Positions 1-6,511 of a stretch of DNA of 11,492 nt are shown in pieces (positions within the stretch are counted from its first letter, which is position 1; every line of letters starts with the position of its first letter). The notes under the pieces are model-generated. The model worked only from the letters and a program-made list of their open reading frames with translations, did no database searches and was not told the DNA's origin. Source of the stretch: an uncultured Bacteroidales bacterium (GTDB lineage: Bacteria; Bacteroidota; Bacteroidia; Bacteroidales; Bacteroidaceae); the NCBI GenBank assembly GCA_902783615.1, contig CACZRQ010000150.1:1-11492 (forward strand), given 5' to 3'. The position numbers and the translations under genes were made by a program.

Positions 1-579
1 CAGATTGTCGGCCTCACCTCTTAGAAGTGTATTTTTGCTCTCACGGATGTTATAAATCTCGCGAGCCACCAATTCAGCCTGCTTGGCGGTAGAGTTGGCC
101 ATCAGGATCTCCTCTGTCAGAAACGAACGAGGATCCACTTCAGCTTCCTGCTTCTCTACCTTGGGTACTCCCACTTTCTCCTCGCCTATGAAGGGCATGT
201 TGATCGACCGTACAATGCCATCTTTCGTCAGCTCCATCAGGGGAGCCGTACTGCGGTCTTTCATCTCCACAAAATAAATGTTTTCGGGGTCGGGAACACC
301 CACCACACTCAGCTGCACATCATCTAAAGTCCAGGTTGTCTCTGCCTCTTGTTTCACTCCGCTCAGTCGCAGGTAGCGCTCAGCATATACACTGTATTTC
401 CCTGGCTCGTAGTGCTGCCGTGTTGCAGTTGCCTCAATCACAATCTCCGTCTGAGGCAAGATGTAAGTCACACCAAACTTCTTGCCGAATGTTACTCCGG
501 CAGTCACTTCAGTCTGGGCGATTGACCATTGACAATTGACCATTGACAATGTAAAAACCAATAAAAATAACTTCTTCAT
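1..579 (-). CDS. DUF4831-like exported protein, N-terminal part (runs off left edge)
   Basis: The minus strand is open from an ATG at 577-579 to the left edge, giving 193 codons without a stop. The protein begins MKKLFLLVFTLSMVN, a basic start and hydrophobic core typical of a signal peptide, with a likely cleavage after SIA near residue 21. The mature part contains GVTYILPQTEI, then PGKYSVYAERYLRLSG, TTWTLDDV and, near the edge, EIYNIRESKNTLLRGEADNL. This pattern resembles what I remember of the DUF4831 family of Bacteroidales (about 350 residues, function unknown); no search was run. It starts 10 bases after the lactonase stop, so the two are probably one transcript. Codons 10 to 20 are made from a heptanucleotide tandem repeat, which is unusual inside a gene. 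The C-terminal part lies outside the window. Confidence 0.75.
   Translation of the reverse strand, partial: MKKLFLLVFTLSMVNCQWSIAQTEVTAGVTFGKKFGVTYILPQTEIVIEATATRQHYEPGKYSVYAERYLRLSGVKQEAETTWTLDDVQLSVVGVPDPENIYFVEMKDRSTAPLMELTKDGIVRSINMPFIGEEKVGVPKVEKQEAEVDPRSFLTEEILMANSTAKQAELVAREIYNIRESKNTLLRGEADNL
521..550. repeat. Tandem heptanucleotide repeat (ATTGACM x4)
   Basis: On the plus strand 521-548 reads as four heptamers alternating ATTGACC and ATTGACA, followed by AT. This equals two copies of a 14-bp unit. It lies wholly inside the signal-peptide codons of the DUF4831-like gene. Seven is not a multiple of three, so gain or loss of one unit would shift the frame. Similar TCAATTGTCAAT-type repeats are, to my recollection, common between genes in Bacteroidales. 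Confidence 0.9.
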
Positions 580-589
580 AATCTACTAT

Positions 590-1690
590 TTATTTAGCAA
601 ACACAATGCAAACTGGCAAACTCAGTTTGATGTCCTGATTCGTATTCGTGAGCAAACCCGTTTGACTGTTGCGCTCAAAAATTTCAATCTTGCTGTCGTT
701 CATGTCAGCCACCAGTACATACTTCCCATTGGGCGTGATGTTGAAGTTGCGGGGATGTTTGCCTGTGGACTGATATCCCACTTTCTTCAGCATGCCCGTT
801 TCCTGGTTCACCTCGAAAATGGCCAATCCATCTTCGATATTGCGAACACTGGCATACAGAAACTTTCCATCGGGAGATAGATGGATGTCAGCTGCATGAC
901 GATCGGCCTGTGGATGCGTCTCAATGGTTTGAATCACCTCCATCTTCCCCTCGTAGTAGCTGCACACCGTTACTGCCTCGCTCAACTCGCTGATGATATA
1001 CACAAACCTGCCGTCCTTGCTGAAGATGATGTGGCGGGGTCCTGAATCTGTGTTGATAGGGGTGTTGTCCATCAGTAGATGGGGCTTGGCTGGGTCGGCC
1101 TCTACATCCCAATGCAGTATGCGGTCGGCACTGAAATCAGTAGCCAACAGCTGCTTACCATCGGGCGTAAAGGCTGTGCAATGCACATGAGGAGCATCCT
1201 GCCTACTCATGTCGGGACCTCCGATGTTGCCGCAGAAAATAGTATCAACTGGCTCAAGGGAGCCATCATAGCGCAGTGGAAAAACCGACATGCTGCCACC
1301 AGTATAGTTGGCGGTAGTCACAATCCTGCCATTCGTAGCCACATAGCAGGGATCCTCCCCAAAGGTGAGTTGCTGGTTCATCAGCTCAGCTGTGCCATCT
1401 TCCTTATTGAATCGGAAAGCTGCCACTGACGCTGTTTCATCGCCTTTCTCGCTCACCACATACATCACCTGCTGGTTGGCCGACAGTGTGAGGTATGATG
1501 GATTGTCCATCTTGATCACCTCCAATGGCTTCACCAACCCGCTGTTCTGGTCGAACTTATACGTATAGATGCCCTCACTGCCGGCAAAGGTGTAAGTGCC
1601 CACAATCATCGTCAACTCATCAGCTTTCGGTGTCGTGCTGCAAGCTGCTATGCCCATAGATATAGCTATTCCAAATAATAATTTCTTCAT
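590..1690 (-). CDS. Lactonase-type seven-bladed beta-propeller lipoprotein
   Basis: 366 residues. The start has a lipoprotein signal, MKKLLFGIAISMGIAAC, with lipobox IAAC and Cys17 as the predicted lipidated residue, so the protein should sit in the periplasm or on a membrane. After it come repeated propeller blades with motifs such as SPDGKFLYASVRN, TPDGKQLLATDFSADRI, SKDGRFVYIISEL and TPNGKYVLVADM. The HPRNFNITPNGKYVLVAD stretch near the end is typical of the lactonase family (PF10282, which includes 6-phosphogluconolactonase Pgl/YbhE). The length fits the family. Because it is exported and lipidated, a cytoplasmic pentose-phosphate role is doubtful; the substrate is unknown. It is the first gene of a pair with the DUF4831-like gene and has its own promoter at 1709-1740. 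The bases before the ATG read AGGAGGT, an ideal anti-SD match, but it abuts the start codon and is probably too close to act. Confidence 0.88.
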   Translation of the reverse strand: MKKLLFGIAISMGIAACSTTPKADELTMIVGTYTFAGSEGIYTYKFDQNSGLVKPLEVIKMDNPSYLTLSANQQVMYVVSEKGDETASVAAFRFNKEDGTAELMNQQLTFGEDPCYVATNGRIVTTANYTGGSMSVFPLRYDGSLEPVDTIFCGNIGGPDMSRQDAPHVHCTAFTPDGKQLLATDFSADRILHWDVEADPAKPHLLMDNTPINTDSGPRHIIFSKDGRFVYIISELSEAVTVCSYYEGKMEVIQTIETHPQADRHAADIHLSPDGKFLYASVRNIEDGLAIFEVNQETGMLKKVGYQSTGKHPRNFNITPNGKYVLVADMNDSKIEIFERNSQTGLLTNTNQDIKLSLPVCIVFAK

Positions 1691-1697
1691 ACCTCCT
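1691..1697 (-). promoter_or_regulatory. SD-like AGGAGGT abutting the lactonase start
   Basis: The minus strand reads AGGAGGT directly followed by ATG. It is a full match to the anti-SD sequence, rare in this window, but the spacing of about one base is far below the usual 5-9. It may be coincidental, or may lower rather than raise initiation. Confidence 0.3.
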
Positions 1698-1708
1698 ATA
1701 TTTTATTG

Positions 1709-1740
1709 CAAAGATAATGCAAGCCGAATACAAAAGCAAA
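1709..1740 (-). promoter_or_regulatory. Promoter for the lactonase/DUF4831-like pair
   Basis: On the minus strand a -7 box TATCTTTG lies at 1716-1709. A TTTG -33 element lies at 1740-1737, with a 20-base spacer, matching the Bacteroidetes sigma-ABfr promoter. The predicted leader is short, about 10-15 bases before the ATG at 1690. Confidence 0.7.
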
Positions 1741-1756
1741 AAATGGGCAAGTTTAT

Positions 1757-1787
1757 TTTGTTTTGTATTCGGCTTGCACTATCTTTG
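1757..1787 (+). promoter_or_regulatory. Promoter for the ABC importer genes
   Basis: A -33 TTTG at 1757-1760 and a -7 TATCTTTG at 1780-1787 are separated by 19 bases. The ATG used for the binding-protein/permease gene follows at 1816, giving a leader of about 20 bases. Confidence 0.75.
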
Positions 1788-1815
1788 CATCATCATAATA
1801 AAAAAAGCAAGCAAA

Positions 1816-3306
1816 ATGGGCAGGTTGAGACTTTGGATATTTACCCTTATGATGGCTTTGGGGAGCCTTGGACTGCATGCTGATAATAACATCGATTTCA
1901 GCCATGCACGTTTGGGAGTATGGACCGATAGTGGTTCAGAGTATCACACCAAACTACTGTATCCTGAAGCCAAGTATGTATATCTGGAGACTCTCAGTGA
2001 TATGACCCAAAACCTCCTGTTGGGAAAAATCGACGGTTTCCTCATGACCCGTTGCATTGCCGAAAACCTGAAGAGAGAGGTGCCCATCGATTATCTGCCC
2101 GATACGCTTTGCACCGTGCCTTGCGTATATGCCTTCCCCGTTTCCGATCGTGGCCAGTTGCTCAACAATCAGATGAACAGCTTCATAGCCTCTATTGAGG
2201 CTGATGGTACCTTAGCCCGACTGCAGGAGAAATGGATGGACGGCGATGAAAGCGATCGCACTTTCACCAAGGCCAATCTTACTGGCGAGAATGGAACCAT
2301 CATTGTGGGTACCTCGGCCGAGACGTTGCCATATTCATATATGAAAGACAACCAAGTGACGGGTTTCGAGATCGAGATCATCGACCTGTTCTGTGCTGCC
2401 AACGGCTACCAGTATGAAGTGAATGCTAAAAACTTCGATGCCATGCTGGCCGATGTGTCGGTTGGCAAAAACGATATCGGTGCATCTTATATCGAGTGGC
2501 TGCCCACACGCGAGGGAAATGTGCTCTTCTCCAACCCTATCGATCCGGGCTATTGTGTGATGGTGGTGAGGCCAGAGCAACAGAACGGAACCGGTTTCTT
2601 CAGCTGGCTGAAACGTGGCATTACCAACACCCTCATTGTTGAGAACCGTTGGCAGATGATAGCCAGGGGCATGGGTGTAACCCTGCTCATCACCCTCTTT
2701 GCTGCCTTGCTGGGCACACTGCTCGGTTTCCTGGTGTATCTGCTCTACCGAGAGAATATCAAGCCTGTGAACAAGTTCATCGATGTGTCGGTAACCACCT
2801 TGCAGGGCTTGCCCGACCTCATACTGCTCATGTTCTTCTATTATGTTGTCTTCGGCACTATTGACGTGGGAGGAACGGTAGTGGCCATCATCGTGTTTGC
2901 CATCATCCTAAGCGTAGTGGTGTTCATTATGTTGAAAAGCGGTTCTGAGAGCATTCGTAAGCAGCAGACTGAAGCTGCCTTGGCCCTGGGCTTTACAGAA
3001 CGTCGGGCCTATATGAAGTTCATCCTGCCACAGGTGGTGATGGTTTTCTATCCCACCTATAAGAAGGCACTGGTGGATATGATGCTCTCTACCGCAGTGG
3101 TGGGCTATGTGGCTGTGCAGGACCTGACGCGCATGGGCGACCTGATTCGCGCGCGCACCTTCGATGCCTTTGTGCCGCTCATTGTGGTGTCAATCATCTA
3201 CTTCCTGCTGTCCTGGCTGATGCTGAAAGGCATGGAGGGACTGTTGTCGTTAGTGAATCCGAGAAACCGTAAACCTGAAAAGATATTGAAAGGAATAAAA
3301 CTATGA
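1816..3306 (+). CDS. ABC amino-acid importer, fused substrate-binding and permease protein
   Basis: 496 residues from the ATG at 1816. An earlier in-frame ATG at 1717 lies upstream of the -7 box and would spoil the signal peptide, so it was not used. Residues 1-22 form a signal peptide ending LGLHA. Residues ~31-143 look like the second lobe and closing part of a family-3 binding protein: RLGVWTDSGSEY, GKIDGFLM, and the final-helix motif ADGTLARLQEKWMDG. Residues ~160-252 look like the first lobe: IIVGTSAETLPYSY, TGFEIEIIDLF, FDAMLADVSVGKNDI and TREGNVLFSNP. The permease domain (~280-496) has several hydrophobic helices and an EAA loop, EAALALGFTERRAYMKFILP at residues 386-405, which contacts the ATPase. 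In HisM relatives RGTP precedes a helix; here it is QGLP (330-333). Its stop overlaps the ATPase start by four bases (ATGA). The order of lobes is reversed compared with free binding proteins. The exact substrate cannot be read from sequence; polar amino acids are likely. Confidence 0.88.
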   Translation: MGRLRLWIFTLMMALGSLGLHADNNIDFSHARLGVWTDSGSEYHTKLLYPEAKYVYLETLSDMTQNLLLGKIDGFLMTRCIAENLKREVPIDYLPDTLCTVPCVYAFPVSDRGQLLNNQMNSFIASIEADGTLARLQEKWMDGDESDRTFTKANLTGENGTIIVGTSAETLPYSYMKDNQVTGFEIEIIDLFCAANGYQYEVNAKNFDAMLADVSVGKNDIGASYIEWLPTREGNVLFSNPIDPGYCVMVVRPEQQNGTGFFSWLKRGITNTLIVENRWQMIARGMGVTLLITLFAALLGTLLGFLVYLLYRENIKPVNKFIDVSVTTLQGLPDLILLMFFYYVVFGTIDVGGTVVAIIVFAIILSVVVFIMLKSGSESIRKQQTEAALALGFTERRAYMKFILPQVVMVFYPTYKKALVDMMLSTAVVGYVAVQDLTRMGDLIRARTFDAFVPLIVVSIIYFLLSWLMLKGMEGLLSLVNPRNRKPEKILKGIKL

Positions 3307-4409
3307 GTGAACCCATGATAAGTATCAGGAACCTGACGAAGACTTACGTTAGTGTTACTCCGCTCAGGGATGTGAACCTCGACATCTATCGAGGCGACAT
3401 CATTGCCATCATAGGTCCCTCAGGCACTGGGAAATCAACGCTGTTGCGCATGATAAACCGTCTGGAAACGCCTACCAGTGGCAGCATCATCGTCGATGGT
3501 GAGGACATCACCGCCCCTGGTTGCCGCCTCGATTTGGTGCGACAGAAAATAGGCATGATTTTCCAGTCGTTCAACCTTTTCGACCAGCTCACGGTGGTGG
3601 AGAACATTATGGCAGCACCCGTCAGCTTGCGTCATGTCTCGCGTCAGGATGCCTACGATCAGGCTATGACGCTGCTGAAAAACGTCAGTCTGCAGAGCAA
3701 GGCACTCAATTACCCCTCGGAACTTAGCGGTGGACAGCAACAGCGCATTGCCATTGTCAGGGCACTGGCTATGCAACCCGAGATGCTGTTGTTCGACGAG
3801 CCTACCTCAGCACTCGACCCCACCATGGTAGGCGAGGTGGAGAGCGTTATCAGGCGTGTGGCTCGCCAGGGCACTACCATGATGATTGTGACCCACGGCA
3901 TGGACTTTGCCCGCAGTATTGCCACCCGTGTCATCTACATGGACGAGGGCGGTGTTTACGAAGACGGCACTCCAGAACAGATTTTCCTCCATCCACAGCG
4001 CGAACGCACGCGCCAGTTCATCCAGCGGTTGAAAGTGCTCACCATCACCATCGATTCACACGATGTCGATGCACTGGGTTACATCCCTCTGATTGAGGAG
4101 TTTGCCGAAAAGAACGACATCCCTCGCTCTGTAAAGAATGCCATGCACTCCATTTTCGATGAGGTGTGCATCTGTATCCTTTTGCCAAGACTTGAGAATC
4201 CTCTCATCAAGATGACAACCGAGTATGGTGCCGATGGTCAGGTGATGGTCAACATCCAATACAACGGTCCCCGTTTCGACATTCATGATTCCGATGACGA
4301 TCTTGCTTTGTCAATCATCAAGGCCGTTACCACCGAAAAGACCTACACATACGATGCTACCCGTGCTGACCTGCCCAACCAGCTTTCCATGCGGTTGATA
4401 GAGGATTAA
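3303..4409 (+). CDS. ABC amino-acid importer ATPase with extra C-terminal GHKL-like domain
   Basis: 368 residues. The first ~242 are a standard polar amino-acid importer ATPase: Walker A GPSGTGKST at 38-46, Q-loop in MIFQSFNLFDQ, signature LSGGQQQRIAIVRAL, Walker B MLLFDEPTSALDP, switch His in IVTHGMDFAR, ending RTRQFIQRL. Relatives normally stop at about 240-250 residues. Residues 243-368 are an extra domain with LIEEFAEKNDIPRSVKNAM, SIFDEVCICIL (283-293), a strand VMVNIQYNGPRFD and a closing NQLSMRL. The layout recalls RsbW/SpoIIAB-type (HATPase_c_2) domains, but the usual N-box Asn appears to be Cys and the DxG Asp is Asn in YNG, so it may not bind ATP in the normal way. It is coupled to the preceding permease gene by an ATGA overlap and should work as the motor of that importer in the cytoplasm. 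The tail assignment is inference; a regulatory role is plausible. Confidence 0.9.
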   Translation: MSEPMISIRNLTKTYVSVTPLRDVNLDIYRGDIIAIIGPSGTGKSTLLRMINRLETPTSGSIIVDGEDITAPGCRLDLVRQKIGMIFQSFNLFDQLTVVENIMAAPVSLRHVSRQDAYDQAMTLLKNVSLQSKALNYPSELSGGQQQRIAIVRALAMQPEMLLFDEPTSALDPTMVGEVESVIRRVARQGTTMMIVTHGMDFARSIATRVIYMDEGGVYEDGTPEQIFLHPQRERTRQFIQRLKVLTITIDSHDVDALGYIPLIEEFAEKNDIPRSVKNAMHSIFDEVCICILLPRLENPLIKMTTEYGADGQVMVNIQYNGPRFDIHDSDDDLALSIIKAVTTEKTYTYDATRADLPNQLSMRLIED

Positions 4410-5671
4410 TAACAGATGGCGAACTTGACCATTGTGCCGATGGCGTATTGCAAGGCATCTTCATCAATGTCGAACTCGCCAGTGTGGTGACCTGCCGTCG
4501 TTCCAAGCTCTTGGTTCTGCACACCAACTAATGTAAATAGCGTGGGAGCCAATTGATTGTATAGAGCGAAGGTCTCCGATGCATACCAATTATACTTGGG
4601 ATCGTTCGTTGCCCGTCCCGGATAGAGCTCGTCCACCATGCGACGTGCGAAAGCCGTTACTTGCGGGTCGTTTACTACTGGCGGCACCTGGGCCGTCATT
4701 TTCTCCCCGAATCGTACTTGGCAGCCGTGGGCATTGGCCACATCGGTAGCCACTTTCTTAATCAGTTCGAGTGAGCGAACTCCTGCGTCCCAGTCGAAGA
4801 AACGGAGTGTTCCACCCACATAGACAGAGTCGGGAATCACATTCCATGTCTCGCCCCCTTGGAATTGTGTCACTCCAAGCGTAACAAGTTTCGTAATGTC
4901 ACGCTGATTGTTCCAGGCAATCGAAACGGAAGTCAATATGTTAGCGGCGGCAAAGATGGGATTCACTGCCTGATCGGGACGTGAAGCGTGACCGCCTTTG
5001 CCGAATACCTGCCAGGATAGCATGGCCATACCCGTCATGATGGATCCTTCGTTGATATATATCTGACCGCTTGGTACACTTGATACCAAATGGTTGCCGT
5101 AAATGACGTCGAAGTGAATGTCTTTCAGTGCTGCCACCATCGGACGGATACCCGTGTTGGTCTCTTCACCTTCCTCGAAGATAAACACATACTTACCAGT
5201 AAGACGATCGCGCAGATCGTAGATGATACGGATGCTCGTCAACAGAACGGCCATGTGACCATCGTGCCCGCAGCCTTGTGTCACCCCCACGTTTTTCGAC
5301 AGGAATGGCTTGGGCTTACCTCCTCCATTCACCGTACTCTCTTTAATGGGCAATCCGTCGATGTCTGTCCTCAAACCGATAGTCTTGCCCGGTCTCTTTG
5401 TATCGAGAATGGCATAGAATCCCGTACTGCCTGGAACATCATGAATCTCAAAGTTCCCAATTTTGGCAAGTTCTGCTTTCAGGAACTTTGCTGTTTCCGT
5501 TTCATGGCCTCCCACCTCCGGATACAGATGAAGATGCCTGCGCACCTCTCGTGTAAAGCCGTCATATTGAGTTATTTTCGACAGTATCTCTTTGTCAGCG
5601 ATTCCTTGGGCTGACATCTCCTGCAAGCCTAATGTAAGGATGGCTACAACAATCAAAGCTAATCTCATCAT
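4406..5671 (-). CDS. Exported M20 family amidohydrolase (HipO/IAA-amino-acid hydrolase type)
   Basis: 421 residues from the ATG at 5671; a second ATG follows at once (5668). A longer reading from 5698 overlaps the -7 box, so it was rejected. Residues 1-21 (MMRLALIVVAILTLGLQEMS, then A) form a signal peptide. Metal and catalytic motifs are present: RRHLHLYPEVGGHE (44-57), RTDIDGLP (101-108), QGCGHDGH with Cys134 and His136, FEEGEE (165-170), NH at 193-194, and GHHTGEFDIDE near the C-terminus. The dimerisation domain begins at GKGGHASRPDQAVNP. These fit the M20D group, which cleaves N-acyl amino acids or related amides using two metal ions. Family members usually have FQPAEE and HHP where this has FEEGEE and HHT. 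Probable site is the periplasm. It converges on the ABC ATPase gene with a four-base overlap of stop codons, leaving no room for a terminator between them. Confidence 0.9.
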   Translation of the reverse strand: MMRLALIVVAILTLGLQEMSAQGIADKEILSKITQYDGFTREVRRHLHLYPEVGGHETETAKFLKAELAKIGNFEIHDVPGSTGFYAILDTKRPGKTIGLRTDIDGLPIKESTVNGGGKPKPFLSKNVGVTQGCGHDGHMAVLLTSIRIIYDLRDRLTGKYVFIFEEGEETNTGIRPMVAALKDIHFDVIYGNHLVSSVPSGQIYINEGSIMTGMAMLSWQVFGKGGHASRPDQAVNPIFAAANILTSVSIAWNNQRDITKLVTLGVTQFQGGETWNVIPDSVYVGGTLRFFDWDAGVRSLELIKKVATDVANAHGCQVRFGEKMTAQVPPVVNDPQVTAFARRMVDELYPGRATNDPKYNWYASETFALYNQLAPTLFTLVGVQNQELGTTAGHHTGEFDIDEDALQYAIGTMVKFAICY

Positions 5672-5695
5672 ATATGTTTCTTTTTTATTGTCGTA

Positions 5696-5703
5696 CAAAT
5701 GTA
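5696..5703 (-). promoter_or_regulatory. -7 box for the M20 amidohydrolase gene
   Basis: The minus strand reads TACATTTG, a TAnnTTTG match, about 25 bases before the chosen ATG. No clear -33 TTTG is seen on this strand; the matching position is A-rich. It supports the start at 5671 over 5698. Confidence 0.55.
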
Positions 5704-5715
5704 TGAATTATTTTT

Positions 5716-5746
5716 TTTGTTTGTTGCAGATTTATCACTAATTTTG
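5716..5746 (+). promoter_or_regulatory. Promoter for the cupin gene
   Basis: A -33 TTTG at 5716-5719 and a -7 TAATTTTG at 5739-5746 are separated by 19 bases. The ATG follows at 5777. The promoter lies back to back with that of the M20 gene. Confidence 0.65.
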
Positions 5747-5776
5747 CAACCTAAATTTTAAAAATAGCGATTAGAT

Positions 5777-6259
5777 ATGAACAAAAAAACGATTTGGGTG
5801 ATTGCCGCCATCCTGATATTATGCGGCGTATTGGCAGTTTGTGTGAATTTTACGACCAGTGAGAAAGTACAGGGCGACAATCCTGAGGTAAAGGCTCAGG
5901 TGGTATCAACCGAGCTTATCCGCACCTCACAGAGCTGGGACGGAGTGGAACTGCCCGACTATCTCGTGGGACGCCCAGAGCTTGTAGCTGTGAAGTATGA
6001 ATTTCCTGTAGGACAGAAGCTGGGTTGGCACCACCATCCTGTGATGAACTATGGTGTACTGATGCAGGGCGAACTGACCATCATCGGTCAGGATGGCAAG
6101 GAGAAGGTTGTGCATGAGGGTGAACCTGTTGTCGAGATGGTGAACACGATCCATCATGGCGAGAATCGTGGCAATAAACCCGTCATTCTCTACATGTTCT
6201 ACCTCTCTCAGGAGGGTATGCCACTTGCTGTACAGCATCCGGAAATTCCACTGGACTAA
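5777..6259 (+). CDS. Membrane-anchored cupin domain protein
   Basis: 160 residues. The N-terminus, MNKKTIWVIAAILILCGVLA, is a signal anchor or uncleaved signal; a Cys at 16 is followed by more hydrophobic residues, so a lipobox is not convincing. The rest, facing the periplasm, is a single small cupin barrel. It carries the metal-site motif GWHHHPVMNYGVLMQGEL (83-100, His85-87), a turn at HEGEPVVEM, and a second motif with His126-127 in NTIHHGENRGNKP. The usual Glu of cupin motif 1 is not in its normal place (HPVMNYG). Substrate or enzymatic role cannot be assigned; many such proteins bind small molecules or act as oxygenases or isomerases. It is followed by the small membrane protein and the acetyltransferase on the same strand, with a hairpin in between. 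Confidence 0.8.
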   Translation: MNKKTIWVIAAILILCGVLAVCVNFTTSEKVQGDNPEVKAQVVSTELIRTSQSWDGVELPDYLVGRPELVAVKYEFPVGQKLGWHHHPVMNYGVLMQGELTIIGQDGKEKVVHEGEPVVEMVNTIHHGENRGNKPVILYMFYLSQEGMPLAVQHPEIPLD

Positions 6260-6274
6260 ACCTCTTTGGGGTTT
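6258..6274 (+). terminator. Hairpin overlapping the cupin stop codon
   Basis: AAACCTC and GGGGTTT can pair (one U-G) around a TTT loop, directly at the stop codon. There is no run of T after it, so it is a weak terminator at best and may only limit read-through into the next two genes. Confidence 0.3.
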
Positions 6275-6286
6275 GAACATTCGATA

Positions 6287-6511
6287 ATGGTCAAAATGTC
6301 AGATGCGATGAAATTGAATCGTAAAATCAAGTTTACAGCCATCTTCTTTATCTGCTGGTTTGCCTTTTTAGTCTTTCTGGTGGATGGGGTTCTGAAATTC
6401 CAGACACTGGTTGATTATTTTGGGTCGTATGCATTAGTAGAGATTTCTTTGCTGCTATTGGTCTTTCTGCCAACATGGGCCGTTTATAAATTCACAAAAG
6501 AAAAAGTGTGA
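6287..6511 (+). CDS. Small two-helix membrane protein
   Basis: 74 residues from ATG at 6287. Other starts in frame are ATG 6296, ATG 6308 (MKLNRKIKFTAIFF, quite natural) and an upstream TTG at 6266. A basic stretch KLNRKIKF is followed by a hydrophobic segment at about 16-33 (FTAIFFICWFAFLVFLV). A second segment lies at about 50-66, and the protein ends in charged KFTKEKV. Both helices are clear, and both ends probably face the cytoplasm. I recognise no family. Its stop TGA overlaps the acetyltransferase ATG by one base (TGATG), so the two are likely translated together. This coupling is the best argument that it is a real gene. Confidence 0.65.
   Translation: MVKMSDAMKLNRKIKFTAIFFICWFAFLVFLVDGVLKFQTLVDYFGSYALVEISLLLLVFLPTWAVYKFTKEKV

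Larger units (their letters stand above)
1707..1789. repeat. Inverted repeat of two 29-bp promoter arms
   Basis: Arm 1707-1735 is the reverse complement of arm 1761-1789 with one difference in 29 bases (T versus C next to the -7 box). Each arm contains TATTCGGCTTGCA and a TATCTTTGCA -7 region, so the two divergent promoters are mirror copies. The 25-bp centre (1736-1760) contains AAATGGGCAAGTT, which resembles the start of the downstream gene (AAATGGGCAGGTT, 1814-1826). Confidence 0.9.

Noticed and set aside
1717..1815. N-terminal extension of the binding-protein/permease
   Set aside because: The ATG at 1717 falls in the inverted repeat before the -7 box, and using it would bury the signal peptide.
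5090..5614. 174-codon plus-strand frame opposite the M20 gene
   Set aside because: It lies wholly within the reverse strand of a well-supported hydrolase, has no promoter, and its composition looks random.
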